A DNA stretch of 64,000 nt from Crotophaga sulcirostris. Lineage: Eukaryota; Chordata; Aves; Cuculiformes; Crotophagidae. Below are positions 12,101-24,930 of the stretch, in pieces. The stretch lies in contig VYZB01000195.1 of the NCBI GenBank assembly GCA_013397455.1, forward strand, positions 230,968 through 294,967, in the 5' to 3' direction. The translations under genes and the position numbers were made by a program. Each line of letters starts with the position of its first letter. Within the stretch, counting starts at the first letter, position 1. The notes under the pieces are model-generated. The model saw only the letters and a list, made by a program, of their open reading frames with translations. It was not told where the DNA came from and searched no databases.

Positions 12101-12750
12101 TTAATGACAGGCCAATTAAAGTATTTTTATAGTGTAAGCGTGTGCAAAGTAACAGTGGTTCCTTGGATCCAGGATCCTGAAAAGTCTCCATTGAAATCTG
12201 TTACATATTCATAAATCAGCTGCCTTCCTCCATAATGCTGAAAAATGGGATTGACTTTAGCTGTAAAATCACTAAGTGAGGATGGGGGAGGAAGGAGTGA
12301 TAAGGCTTTATGGGTCTAAGAGTGTGAGTGTGACACTGTATTATCTATAGTGTTTAGAGATGTTAAGCTTGCTTCCAGCTATCACTATTCTGTGGATTCT
12401 GGGCTCAGTCTTGGAAGTTTTTCCCATACGTGAATCAGACCTGATTGAACATGCCATGACCATGGACACAACTTCTGTACTTCCAAGTATTTCCTTCAGG
12501 AGGCAAACTAAAAACAAGGAGAAGTGTTTGAAAATGGGTTAAGCCTGTCTTGGCTGTTCATCTGCCTTACTGTTTTAGCTTGAAGAGTTAAGATTCAGTT
12601 GCAAGTCAGGTTGAATTTAAATCATTATGCAAAGATGCTTAAGAAATCCTATTCAAAGGAAAGAGTACTGAATGTTTAGGGCTTCCCCTGCCTGGAAATT
12701 ATACACCCAAGTTGGAGACTCACTGATTGATGCTGGTGTTTGACACTCAC
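9199..12750 (-). other. BMP7: BMP7 intron 3
   Basis: 3552 bp of AT-rich sequence between exons 3 and 4. I see no additional exon, clear repeat or structured RNA. Confidence 0.85.
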
Positions 12751-12899
12751 CATCGATGCCTTCCACCGACAGCTGCAGGCCAAGATTGTGCTGGGGATTC
12801 ACCACCCAGTGATTACTGGTTGCAGTAATGTCAAACACCAGCCACCCTTCTTCTGCGGCCCAGATTGTTCGAGAGTCGAGCAGGAACAAATCTGAATCC
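12751..12899 (-). CDS. BMP7: BMP7 exon 3: prodomain
   Basis: This 149-bp exon encodes 49 full codons plus one base at each end. The acceptor TTTTTTTCAG|GGATTC has a strong pyrimidine tract; the split codon AG|G gives arginine, and the donor is G|GTGAGT. The translated block is the BMP5/6/7-type prodomain segment [20 protein letters not shown], then [20 protein letters not shown] and QLSVEGIDG. It reads through with no stop or frameshift. Position, phase and length all fit exon 3 of BMP7. Confidence 0.96.
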
Positions 12900-15800
12900 C
12901 TGAAAAAAAGAAACATAACTCCCAGTTATCCAGGCTTTCCACTCTATAGGTGTTCACGTCAATGCTTTAAGCAACGCTCTTGGTCAACCTTTCAGCAACA
13001 GGCAGATTGTGCCAGGGTTGGGCCGGCACGCTTTCCTGTCTAATCACCTTCAAATGAAGCACTTTCCTTCTCTTTAAAAAGGGAGGATGGGTTGAAGCAG
13101 AGTTGAGGTGGTTTTGTGTTACTTTGCTGTTACAGTTAACCTTCGAGCTGCTGATGCAACAGCAGAAAAAACTGCCAGGCACGGATTTGCAAAATTATTG
13201 TTTGCATATGCAAACTTCGTAATTGGGCAGACAGTGCTGCTCATTATTCTTTCTACACATAATTTCCTGTCTTTTATGCATAATTTTAGCACTGTTGCAA
13301 GCCAGCTGGAACACTGGTGTGCATATATTAACATATGTAATGTTTTCTTAAATTTGTTTGTCTGAGGTAACAGATAATTAGTTGAAGAACTAATACCATA
13401 AAATGAGAAAGATCAGAAAAAGAGAGGATTTTGTGCATTTGAAAAGGGCAAAATAATTCTGGATTTAGAAAACATTTCTTGGTAAATATCTATAAAATGA
13501 AAATTGGACAAAACACAGATTCTATAAAGGAAGGAATCCTCTTTTATCAGAGATTAGGAATGAGATAGAACTTGGATGGAAATAGTGAAAAAAATTGAAT
13601 ATTTAGTGGTGAAGTTCATTTATTAAAAAAATGACTTTACAAGAAGAACAAAGAAACACAGTGGAAGTGTCTAGACAAGTCCTGTAAGAGCAGCTTTTGT
13701 AGTTAAAGTGCACAAACATGATAACTTGTTTAAGTATAATTATATCCTTTTGAATGAAGAAATATCTTTGAAAAACCCTTTAATCATGTCCTCAAAGCTT
13801 AAAGAAGGCCTTATTAATTTTGTCACTATTGATTTTTCAGTGTGAATCTCTATATTTAACTTAATTTACATGATGCTTCTTGTTTGCATGAAATATCAAG
13901 TGATCAAAAATGAATCTGAGAATTGTCGGCATAGAGATTTTTGTCTCATAGTTTTTAGTGATTCTTTTCCCTGTGAAATACCAAAAAATCAGAGGCTTTT
14001 GTCCCACGCAGCTGACTCAAAACAGAAATGGAGTTTTATTGCAATGTTTTTATTATCTGGTTTTCCTTTCAACCTTTATGGGCCAGGGTGTGTAAGAGAT
14101 GATAGCTTTCCTCTGTAAGCAATGGATGTCGCTGCCTCTGGCTCTGTGCTGGCTTACATGAAATTGAACTTTTGAAATTAGTTCCTGCAGAGCACGTGAG
14201 CACTTCACCCAGACTGCGTAAAAGGAGGATTCTGTCATTTCCTCACCAGTGCACGATGCTGTTAAGCTTTGCTTCTGACACAACTGAATACGTAGATACA
14301 GCTAATGCTGCTGGGGGTGCAATTAGTGCTGCATGTGGCAGCCTGAGGGAAAGCAGTGGCTTTCTGTGTCAGCTCAATTCAGAAAGAGGAGGAAAGGTCT
14401 GATGCTTGCAAGATGTTTTGCAAGCATGGGATTGTAAAAATTGCAATTCCTCCCTTTGCTCAGCATGGCCCTGCTGTGGAGGAAGGCACGGGAGACGGAG
14501 TTTTGCTTGCTTTTAAACCAAGTTTTGGGACATGGAAGAAGCCTTATGTCAAAATTGAACTTGCTGAAACACATCCTTGCTAACGCTTGGGGGATCTTGT
14601 GGGCAGTATTTTGGTGGATGTTTGGGCAACCAAAGTGGGTGGCTTAGGAAGGGGCCATGTTGCAACCTCTGTGTTGGGAACTGCTCTCTCTCAGCTTTGC
14701 TGTGTGCTCCTAGGACAGCTGAAGAACAGTATGGATAACACCCACCCTCCACATACACATTACATGTGGGAATGTAAGATGCTTGAATTCTAAGGAGGTT
14801 ACAAATTTCCTGGGGTTTCATCCCCACCCAGAAGCAATGGCCCTGCTCCCACTGCACATGACGCAGCCGCACAGCTACCTACTGCCCTTCCCTGTTTACA
14901 ACACACTGAACAAAACACATCCCAGGGGAGCTGGAGATGAGGGAGTAGTACAGATTGGCCCTTTCCAATGGCTGAGTCCAAGTTTCCAGAAGTAAAGGGT
15001 TTTTATATTCACATACTGCATCATTTAAGCATGGCCCCTGACTGGAACTCATGATTCACACAAAGTTTAGTTAATAGGGACTTGGCTTGCTTGGTTTTTC
15101 TCCCTTGTACTTTGCAGGTTGAAGATAATAGCAATAATGATAACTTTTTTTTGTTTTGTTTTAGCTACTGCTCAACTGCAGTATTACTCAGAAAAACCAG
15201 CCTTTAAGCTTCCCATGCTGACATGATGCAATCAGGGTAACCAGACAACATGAGGCATCAAGTACCAGGGTGAGTCAGTCTGGGAAATTGTATAATGCAT
15301 TTGTTTTCCTGTAGTTACAGCAATGTGCAAACAATAGGCCTAGAGGGGAAGCCCGAAGTGAAAGAGATCAAAGGGACTCGCCAAAGGGAAATGTCCTTCC
15401 CACACACACTTGGAACATTTGGACCCAAAAAGGCCCCCATGTCAGATGCTCTCTGGAGAAGTTCTAGCACTCCTGGATTAGTACTTTCCACTCTGACCCA
15501 CCAGCAGCAGCCAGGGATGAGATGCACAACCTGACTGGTGTTGCAGACAAAGACTCCTGAGATTGTGGTGCCTGTTCTGGTGAAAAGAAACCTCTTGATC
15601 TTGTAAAAGAACAACTTCCCTTCAAGTGAAATGCCCTGCTTTCCAAAGACTTACGGCAAACAGGATTAAATCACTAACTAACAGACAGCAAGCCCTTTAA
15701 ATATCATTGTTGGATAAAACATAATAAACATGGCAAAGAAATGTTATTTTGCTTAGACTTAAACAAAACTTGCTCTGAGGGCTCCCCTCTAATGAGTTGT

Positions 15801-18800
15801 CATATGAGATAGTGCTAGTTAAGTCTAACTTCGCTGGCTTGCATTTTAGGTTTGAGATAAAGATCTAAGCACAAAAGGGAAAAGGTTTCTGGTGCACATC
15901 TCACCCTTTGGTAATTTACCAACCAACTGTATGCATATTTGAAGCATTCTTTGAGCAATGTGAATAATGGCTCTGCAACCAGGAGGCAGAAAAGCACTTT
16001 GGTTCCTTGGCCCTGCATTCAGTCCCTTCATTTGAGAATTTCAGAGCTTGTAAGAAACTGCACTGAACCTCCTACCAGACTGAGAGATAGGAAGAGGCAC
16101 ATGATCCTCGTTTTACAGAAAATTAAGCTGGGACATGGTGATGTTAATGTCTAGATTAGAGTTACATAAATGATGAAGTCTGTATCCAGACCACAAGTAT
16201 GTTTTCTTGAGACCACATCAAAATGGATCAGCGTTCAAAGTACTTACATCAGCAGGAGTCTCAAAGCTTTTAGAAATGATAAAACTCACGAGCTTCCAGC
16301 TCAGTTTTCTGAAGCATCAGGCTGTCAGTGGAGCCCAAGATGAGGACAATTTGTCTACAGGTCACGTAACTGCTGTGTGGTCTTTCCTTAGTAAATTTGG
16401 TGTTTTTCTGGAATCAAGGGTGAATAACAAGCATTGCAAAGTGAGGGTGGCTGAGGAGGATGCATGTGAGATCGTGTCTGGAAAGCAGCTGGAGTTACGG
16501 AGGTGCCAAAGGGCTGTGTGTGACCAGGAATGTGGAGAGCGGGTGACATGAGTAGGGTTGAGAAAGGGAATCATACGGGATTAGCAGAAGAGAAAAGGAT
16601 TGGAAGAACTGAGGTTGAGGGTGGTGAGTGGAGAAATAAGGAGACACAAAATACAGAAAAGGCAAGTAAGAGTATACTGAAAGGAAAGAGTGAGGAAGAG
16701 GGTTGCAGCATGGTAATTCTAAGGTAAGAAAAAGGATTAGCAACCAAGAAGCTTCATGAAAATAGCATGTATGGGTTTTTTGTCTTTTGCTTGGGTATTT
16801 TTTCAGCCTCTAGGATGCACTTTGTTTTGTAGCCATAAACACTAGAAACATATCCAAAAAACCAGAAATTCAGCACCTCTCCTATTCACCTGCCTTAATG
16901 AACTGGGGGATGAGAAAGAACGTGGACTATAACACGAGAGACTCAATGAAAATATGAGAGTTGCCAATTCTGCAATAGCAAGGGGAACAGGAGATGAAAC
17001 TCTGCATTTATGATCTCTAAGGTCTATACTGCTCTAGGGTAGCAGGGTAGCCCTCTTACCAAACAGAACCTACTTTTGCATCTGTTTTCTTCTCTCACTT
17101 TCCCCATCCCCTTGGTCAGCTCTGTTGTTTCCAGCTGCTGGTTGACAAGTGGTAATAAACACTAATGAGCACTTCCAAATGGGATGAAATAAATGGAAAA
17201 GAAGGACAGGCAGCAGCAGCAAAGGTGACTCTTGCCAACTTGCACTACATTGCAAGACAAGCTGATTTCTGTGACGTGCTGGCACTCTGGGTTGCGAGCG
17301 CACTCGGAGCTCTGGCTCACCTGGCAGTATCCTGGCAGGAGCCAGCCCAGGGCCACTGCCACCAGGTTCTGCAGTCCTCTGTCTGTGTTCAGGTAATCTG
17401 TTGGCCCAAAGAGCACACCAAGCCTGCCCAGCACCTGCACCACTCTAATCTCTACCCTCTAGTTTGAGGAATTACAGATCTAGCAGTGTTTTAACCTGTA
17501 ACCATACTGTGACACGTTACAACAGACTTCAAATTGCTTTACAAATGTGGGTCAACCATCCTACTTCCATTTTGAAGTGGAAAACTCTTATATGTTCAGT
17601 GTCGTATTGACTTGGCATGTAAACCACAGCCACTAAGCCAGGAGCAGTATCCTATCCTCCTGACTGATACTCTAACCCCAGAGGGGCTGTTTGGGTCGCA
17701 GGCATGGTGCAAGATCACAGATTTACCAACAGGCAGCCTAAGGACAGAGCTGGCGTGCAGGGAATAGGGGCAGTTAATGTCCAGGTTTGAGCAGGTGGAG
17801 GGAAGAGAAGGCAGAAAGGGCATCCTGGGAGAGTGAGAGGAAACCTGAGGTTAGAAGACATCTGTTTGGATTAAAAAAACGCAGTATCCAGATTCCAGTT
17901 TGCTTGGTGTCATTGCTTAAAGTCAGCTGCAGCTGTCCAAAGACAAGCTTAGGAAAATATTTTTCAGACTTTCCTACTTTGAGAGGGCCCCAGGACCTCC
18001 CTGTGCCTCTCCCTGGCACGTTTGCAACACCCTCTGTACACAGACCTGGTGCAGCCCTCCTCCCACACCTTCCCTTCCCTGCATGCCTGGGATCCCCTGC
18101 TTATTCTTCCCTCTCCCTTCTCGCTGGTAAAACCCCTCCCCAAGCTCCCAGGGAGGAGCTGCCAGCCAAACACAGCCTGGGGTCTCCTCTAGGTGAATGG
18201 CTGGCCACAGCAGGAATACAGTTTGCTGGAAGGTGGTGTCCAAGGACTGGTCTGAAAACCAGCTGTACTGGAAGTGAAACAGATCTGCGTAAATTTTGTC
18301 GAATCTTGGAAGAAATTCCTTTCCTATGTAGTGTTTGAGAGGGTAAGATCTAGGTTTCAAAGGCTGATTAAAAGTGGCAATGGGAGTTTGTTACACAGAA
18401 ATGCAACATGTTTCCTAAATGCAAAGTCTATTATAAAAGCAGTGCTGAGAGAAATGAGGTTATATACAGATCTCTGACACTTTATATACAGCTGTTTCTG
18501 TTCAGCATTGAATTGCTGTTCATTAGTGCATCACTTAGCTGAGCAAGAGCCCACTGGGGTATGCAAAATGCCTCCTGCAGCTACTCAAGTGCCTGTGAAG
18601 AGCTGTACCTTGCTAACAGAGTTCAAGATTTGTCAGAGGTTTTGCAGGATGCCATGGCTTTTAGGAATGGTCTGAAGGAGGTAACTAAATGCAGCTCTGT
18701 TCTTGTAGAGCTACAGGTCTTCCGTGCCAAAGTTCTCCTGCTACTTGCTAAGAGATGAGTATAGTTATCAACTGACTTGCAGATAAGTCACAAAAAAGAA

Positions 18801-19317
18801 TCAAAGCTATTTTCATTACATTTCCAGATGCTGGTAGTACTTGCAGATACTGTCAGGGTGCTGGGCACAATGTTAAAACAAACTGTACCTTTCTTTGCTG
18901 CGCCATCCCTGGAACGATCACACTGGTACTTACAAAAAAGATCCAAAAAGGCGGCACATCTGCTTCACGGGTTGGGTGGGCGTAAGCCTTTCTTAGTTAC
19001 TAGAATCACATGTTTCAACCCACAACATGGAAACAGACTCCAGTGAATGGGAGAAGGGGATCTGGAGAGGGGCTTAGGTTTGATCTGGGTGCAGAAGTGG
19101 TGTAGTTTGAAGCACAAACTAAAGCATTCCAGCTGCAAGTCAAACCCAGGAATGCATCGTGTAAGGTCTTATTTTTCTGTAGGGCTGGTAACATGAGCAT
19201 TCAAATCATTCACTGCCTTTGAAGTCTATGAAATCCATAATGGCCACAAAGTGAACACGTAGCAACTACATTTCAATTACCAAAGGCTGGTCAAGTACCT
19301 GCCTTTATTCTCTCCAG

Positions 19318-19382
19318 TAACAAAATTCCCATTGACTTCAAGGGGTTGGGATTTACTCCACAGTGCAAGTGCTGGGTCCAAC
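19318..19382. repeat. Palindromic MITE-like repeat, copy A
   Basis: The core TTCCCATTGACTTCAAGGGG followed by GGATTTACTCC matches a recurrent amniote repeat built around near-palindromic CCATTGACTTCAATGG with flanking TTTACTCC. Family name uncertain. Confidence 0.5.
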
Positions 19383-20370
19383 AAAATAGGAGATGTAACT
19401 CTGGGATGAGGTATTTTAACTTCTGAAGGTGGAGACAGATGGGTAGAATCGAGCATTGATGTTGACAGGAGCTATACAGTCTGCATTTTTTCTGCATCTT
19501 CAGGTTGATTAATCGAGGATGATGCCCTGATTAATAATCTGCCTCTGAACTCCGTGGGTACTTTTTGAAAATACCCAAATTCCTACCAATTGCAATAACA
19601 GTTAGGTATCCAAACCGCTTAGCTGCTTTTAGAAATCTCACTACATACCTCTGTGTTTCTTAAGCACTTAAGTCCCTTTGAAATTCTTGCTTTGGCCATT
19701 GCTTCCAGCAATGAAAAGTCTGAGGCTAACAGACATTTCTTTTGCAAAGTAGCTCACAAACTATTTCATGATTTCACTGTAAAAGTATCAAAATTCACTT
19801 TTCTCAGGTTCGTGCCCATAAGCTTTATTTTGACATGTTCCCTGCATAGATGCCCCAGATAAATGACCTTCAACATCTTGCAGCAAGCCTTGTGCCCTGT
19901 AATGTGCACTCCCTAGCACTTGAATCTGCTTTGCTTTCCTGAAGCACCCATGAGGAAGGAGATGGAGGTTTGAGCAGCACCCAGCTCCCTGACTGCAACC
20001 TTTAGTTCCCATAGCAAGTTTTGTGACCACAAACAGGGACTTCATGTCCTGCCCCTCAGCACCCACCTCAAACCAGTTGCTGGCTTTATAAAACTCTTTC
20101 CCAGGCTTTTGGGTGAACGAACCATGAAGACCAAACAGAAGTTGGACATGAGTCACTGGACTTTAAGTTATGCACATAAAAGCTTTGAGACATGTTATAT
20201 TAGTCAAAACATCGACTGTTTTCACAGTGTTTATCATATTAGGAACATTTTTGTTCATGAATGTACTTGTTTGCTTAAAGTGAATAACTGATGCTTTGTG
20301 CCTAAAGAATGCTGTACGTGCCTTTTTATAAAGGAGATGTTGCCAGTTCGAAAAGCTTGCCTTGCAATGA

Positions 20371-20455
20371 ATTCATAGATTTGGAAAGGCCATAAAGAAT
20401 ATTTGATCATTTAGTCTAGTTTCCTGTAAACACCTGTAAAAATATCTTCAGTCTG
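20371..20455 (-). mobile_element. Ancient CR1-like LINE 3' end, reverse orientation
   Basis: Reading the plus strand, ATTCATAGATTTGGAAAGGC, then GATCATTTAGTCTAGTTTCC and TGTAAACACC follow the reverse complement of the old amniote CR1 3' end (TCATAGATT...GGCC...GATCATCTAGTCTGACCTCC). It is much more diverged than the intron 5 copy. The call is from remembered consensus. Confidence 0.6.
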
Positions 20456-22899
20456 ACAAAGATATAATTTCTCTTAGTCAAAATCCACACTGGCATCCTG
20501 TCTGCTACAAAGGATGGGGCTGAGCTTTCATTTCTACTGCCGTGGTTGTTAAGTGTGGACCTGCCCATGACTGAGCAGGCAGATGACAGAGAACTTTCTA
20601 ACCTGTGTTCAAATATTGGTCCTATTGAGGGACAGGACTTCAGAAAAATCTGCTGCGGGTGCAGCTGTTTGTCTGGCAAGAACTATGTCTGATTTCTCAC
20701 TGACGATAAAGTGCAGACAGAGATGTTGCTGGTTAGATACCTGCCAACCTGTCTGAACTCGTAAAGCGAGTCGTTAATTGTTGAACTGCTAGTGCTTATG
20801 GTTTATTTGAACTGAGGGCACACCATCACACCCTCCAAACTGGAGGCTCATCTGAAGTTTCAGTTAAAACTGAAAATAAAACCTTCAGCATATCCGATGG
20901 CCTCTTCACCCTCGAAGGAAAAAAATCTTCAGCCTGAGCTTAGGCTTTCCAGCTGCATCCCGTGCAGGTTTTGTGGCCCTAGAAGCTGTCCTGATTTCTG
21001 CTTGTGTCACTGTGTTACAGAGGAGACACAATGCTGCAGCTGCTTCTGGGGAGCCTGGTGCTGAGCTTGGGTGCCTTGGTGCACTTAAACAGGAGGTGCA
21101 CGTAATGGGTGGGCGTGGGTCAGGAGAACACCTGGTGCTTCGGATCACGAAAGGCAATTCCAGCAGTCTCCTGGGAGAGCCCACTGCTCTTGTATCATCA
21201 TAAAAGCATAGGGATAGGGAAAGCCATTTTTTTTTTTTTTGTTGGCCATTGTACCTGCCATGCTGTAAGGAGAGGAATCTACAAAGCCAAACACTGAGCA
21301 AAGGTTTTCTTGCCTGTGTTGGGGGGTGGAGGGTTTGGTTTTGTTTTGTTCTTGTTGCTAACAACGTCTGATGGGTCTGAGTTTCCAGCCTGCTCAGGAT
21401 GAGACAAACAGCCAAGGAAGCATCAAAGCACATGAGTGTTTTTTGATCAACATTGGAGAAAGTTTGTTTTCTTTCTCCACTTGCCCAATGACACACTGAC
21501 TTGGATGACTGGTCTGTGACAGAGCTGGTTGGAAAATGTCAGTGGAGAAATGCAGAAAAAGAGTAAATATTTTTACAAATGTTAGGGACAAAATTTTTAC
21601 CTTTGGACAATCCAAACCAACAGGAATATTTTTTTCAGGACCAACTGTTCAGAAATCACCATTTGCTGTGCCAAAATGTATGCAAAGGGTGAATATGCAT
21701 GAATGCTCATTAAAAATAGTGTTCCTGTCGTGAACATAATACAGTAAACCTACATCTAATTTTGTGGCTGGAATATCTGTATAATTAGCAAGATTCCTCA
21801 CCTCTTCCACCCAGTGGCTCATGTGTATGCCTACCCTTTGCGTACCTTTTTTCCTTTAGGAATAACAATTTGTGAAGGAGACAGTTTGCAGAAACATTTG
21901 ATGCTCCAAGCAGCTGTATTCCCATAACTACCCCCAGTGGGTACTTGCATTCCTCTCTAAACACAGTGTTAACAAAACCTTCTTAAAATTGAAGTAATAA
22001 ATGTCATCCTAACTCTGTCAGGACATTTCCTAGAAGGCACCCACTTCACTAATCAGAATCTGAAAGAGAACTTCCCTGACATCTGATAAGGAAGGACATT
22101 TACTCCAAGAACAGGTTTCTGGCAATTCCCTTATGCCCTGGCTCACTGGTTAGGAACGTGTGAAAAGTCCTCCTTGCAGGTTTGTATCTCTATAACTTAT
22201 TCAAATACAAGGGAAGCTTCTGTCTCTGGAAGGGTCTAAGATGGATTAAACTTAAATACTTATAGGAATTAGGGTACCTAACATGTCCTATGCACATTTG
22301 TGGCTTGTTTCCTTTAAGTAAACCTAGTTAAATTGTATAGTTTGAATTATCATTGTTTGATAAAATAGATAAATATTAGTATAGTCTCCAAACCCTGCAA
22401 ATAATTGTGTCATTGAAAATGCTATGAGAACCATGAGCTTTGACCCATTAAACTGGAATTTCAGATGTGGAAGAAAACACGAGTGGTTAAATAATTTTAC
22501 CATACAGTAAAGGCAGTAGAAATTCTCACAATTTAAAAATGCTGATATAAAGTTTCTTGTCATATTTTAGTGGATCAAAAAATGCAAAACATTTTTCCTG
22601 CCTTTTTTATTAGCTCATATAAAAATATAAAGCCAGAGTCCTGATTACACTATTTTTTCTTACCCTTTTGGACTTTCCCTTTTAAATCCCCAGTGTTTTC
22701 TCTTCTCATAAACCTAAATTACAGTTGAGGTATTATTACCCCATATTTAGCAGTCCTAGAGAATAACTTCTAGCTAGCATGTGACTGTAAATACTTTCCA
22801 TCTAAATTAATGCAATCTTGCTTTTGGTAGGATTTGTATGTAAAAGAAACATGTGAAAATGGAACTAAGTGCCTTTGATAAATGATTTTGGGATTGCTG

Positions 22900-23160
22900 A
22901 TTAATTGGAACTAAAAACAGATGAGAAAATTGAACATATGTTCTTATTCAAGTTCCCTGGAGGATTTGTCAGGGAGCTTGGCATACATTAATAATTGCCT
23001 GGAATGGATTTAATAGCTCATCTTGTAGTTTTGCACATGCAAAACAATCAGTCAATATAAAAAGCATGGTGTCATCTGTCTTTGTTAATTAGGGACCTTG
23101 AACGCCTTTGATAATAAAGGCTAGTAATTAAGCTACAATTAGAAAGGAAGCATTCGGATG
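22900..23160. promoter_or_regulatory. Candidate conserved enhancer in intron 2
   Basis: AT-rich sequence about 400 bp into intron 2 with TAATTG (22992-22997), TAATTA (23086-23091 and 23125-23130), CAATTAG (23136-23142) and a TCF/LEF-like CTTTGAT (23106-23112). The clustering is seen; enhancer function is inferred. Confidence 0.3.
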
Positions 23161-23574
23161 TGGTTTTGCCACCTCAGGATCCATAAACGGCGGGAGGAAG
23201 AGGGTATGTCTTCCAGAAATCTTGAAATACTCTGAGTTTATGATCTTTTGCTGCACTAGCACATGGCCAGGCTTGTTTGCTCCTCAGCTACTGAATGCTC
23301 CCAGGGACAGGAGCAACAGCACTGGGGATGCTCCTTGGGGCATGTGGAGGCTCATGGGGCATCTTCGTCCCATGCCCTTGGTGGCTGACCGGGCATGGCA
23401 GCTACACGCCCACTGCATTGGTGTTGAGATTTTACTGTAGGACCATGATGCCTAAACCCAGCTCTTCAACACATTTGCTGATGGCACCAGTATTTCTAAA
23501 AGTATTGGACATAACTCTTTGAGGGAACGTACTGTGCTTGTGCTTTGATTGGGATTTTCCTGTGGGTCACTCAC

Positions 23575-23767
23575 CTTCCTGGGTGTTCCTGAAGGACCTG
23601 GTAGACACTAATCTGGAACGTTTCATTATCGAAGCGTTCGGGGATGTAATCCTTATATATTCTGAACTCAGCAGCCGTCACCGCTTCCCCCTCTGGGATT
23701 CTGGAGAGATCAAACCTGAACTCTCGGTAGTGGCAGCGCTGATGGTGAAACTCTCTGTCATGCTCCA
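23575..23767 (-). CDS. BMP7: BMP7 exon 2: prodomain
   Basis: This 193-bp exon encodes 63 full codons plus split codons at both ends. The acceptor TTTCTGTTTCAG|TGGAGC completes a valine begun in exon 1, and the donor is AG|GTGAGT. The product carries the conserved prodomain block REFRFDLSRIPEGEAVTAAE, then FRIYKDYI, RFDNETF (an N-glycosylation sequon, NET) and ISVYQVLQEH. Prodomains of this family assist folding, stay associated with the ligand and target it to extracellular matrix. Residue 11 of the exon is a cysteine (TGC at 23733-23735, in HHQRCHYREF); I recall no cysteine in the human BMP7 prodomain. IPERF also differs from the IRERF I recall for human. Confidence 0.95.
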
Positions 23768-24176
23768 CTGAAACAGAAAAACAGCCCATTAGCCACCTGC
23801 TTTGTTCCCTTTCCCCCTGCCATCAAACAAGCTTGCAAGTTGCCACAACAGAAAAGGGCAAGAATATCCGATTGCAGCATCTCATGCTGTTGTTCGGTTC
23901 TTTAAAGCACACAGGAAATATTAATACATGACTCTATCTGGTTTACTATAAGCATATATGTGTTTATCACACTCTCTTTGAAACAGTTTTGCAGCTGGCT
24001 GGTACAGGGTGTTTGTGACCGTTGTGTTTTAATGGTTTTTGGCAGCTTCATGCTTGACAAGTGACTCTGGACATTTGCCACTGATAATGACCAAACTGCT
24101 GTGGGAAGGAGCTGAAAGAAACAGATGGGGTTTTTCAGGAGTGTTGGTTCTTGGCCTGACTCTACTTCTGAAAATT

Positions 24177-24190
24177 ACACACACACACAC
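24177..24190 (+). repeat. (AC)7 short microsatellite
   Basis: Fourteen bases of alternating A and C, followed by further CA-rich sequence to about 24220. Confidence 0.85.
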
Positions 24191-24650
24191 TTATGCATAC
24201 CCACACACATATATACACAGATTCCAGTCCTTGAGGCTTTTCATGCCAGTGACCCACATTTGGTGCCAGCTGAACTTGTTACAGACTCAGAGCCCTGCTT
24301 TCAAGGATCAAAGCTTGAATTTTAAAGCATCTTTAGTGATCAGGGCTGTGAGGCAAATGTTCAAGGTGAGGACCTTCTTCCACCTCCGAACTGATCATGA
24401 AAGTGGTTCCATGGAGGACCAGAGTCCTCCCAAGACAGTATTAGGATATTGTATTAGGCCACCAAGTGACAGATCTGGCTGTCACTCTGATGTACAGCTG
24501 ATGGTCTCTTCTGGACATTGAAGCTGAGGGTCAGGGACGTTGAGGAAACAAAGATTTTGAGACTGTCCTCTGTCGAGGGGGAGGAGAGGTGTCAGTGAAG
24601 TGCCCTTCTTGGAACAAACTCCAAATTAAATAGACAAGTTGGACAAAGGA

Positions 24651-24775
24651 ACATGGGGAAGCAGAGGTATAAGGGGATGAACTGACTCGCCAGAGGTCGC
24701 GTTTTAAGAGCTGAGGTTTGAACCAGGGACTTCCTGTATGTCCCATTCCTGTCGTCTGTCCACTTGACCTCCCTG
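24651..24775 (+). mobile_element. MIR/CORE-SINE-like fragment
   Basis: ATGGGGAAGCAGAGGTATAA, GATGAACTGACTCGCCAGAG and GAGGTTTGAACCAGGGACTT follow the MIR order GGGGAAACTGAGGC, GTTAAGTGACTTGCCCAAGG, GATTTGAACCCAGG. The tRNA-derived-SINE-like end (CCACTTGACC) supports it. Highly diverged. Confidence 0.6.
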
Positions 24776-24844
24776 CAGCTAGACTGCACAGTTCAAGCAG
24801 TTAGCTCTGAGATATTCTTGGCAAAGAATGTGTGTCTTTCTACA

Positions 24845-24930
24845 GGCCTGATTCTCTTCTGGCAGCAGTAAATCCATTGTGTAAATCCATTGACTTAAAT
24901 GGAATTACTCCTGAAAAAGAGGAGTTTCAA
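24845..24930. repeat. Palindromic MITE-like repeat, copy B
   Basis: CCTGATTCTCTTCTGGCAG, GTGTAAATCCATTGACTTAA and ATGGAATTACTCCTGAA match the same palindromic repeat as the other copies, including the TTACTCC flank. Confidence 0.55.

Larger units (their letters stand above)
12900..23574 (-). other. BMP7: BMP7 intron 2
   Basis: A 10.7-kb intron with an ancient CR1-like fragment (20371-20455), a palindromic repeat copy (19318-19382) and a homeodomain-motif-rich stretch close to exon 2 (22900-23160). A 196-codon open frame on the gene strand (20906-21496) has no recognisable similarity and looks like chance. Confidence 0.85.

Noticed and set aside
16095..16145. Possible MIR-like CGTTTTACAGAAAATTAAGC
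   Set aside because: Only one short motif matches; too little to support a repeat call.
17787..18338. 183-codon plus-strand open frame
   Set aside because: Overlaps minus-strand frames of similar length in a GC-richer patch; the proline/serine-rich product matches no family I know.
21031..21105. 24-codon hydrophobic plus-strand ORF resembling a signal peptide
   Set aside because: Very short, ends at a stop at once, antisense inside intron 2, with no splice donor supporting continuation.
20906..21496. 196-codon minus-strand open frame in BMP7 intron 2
   Set aside because: On the gene strand but with no recognisable domain or homologue, mixed low-complexity composition (lysine run, Ser/Pro/Thr-rich) and no convincing paired splice sites; probably chance.
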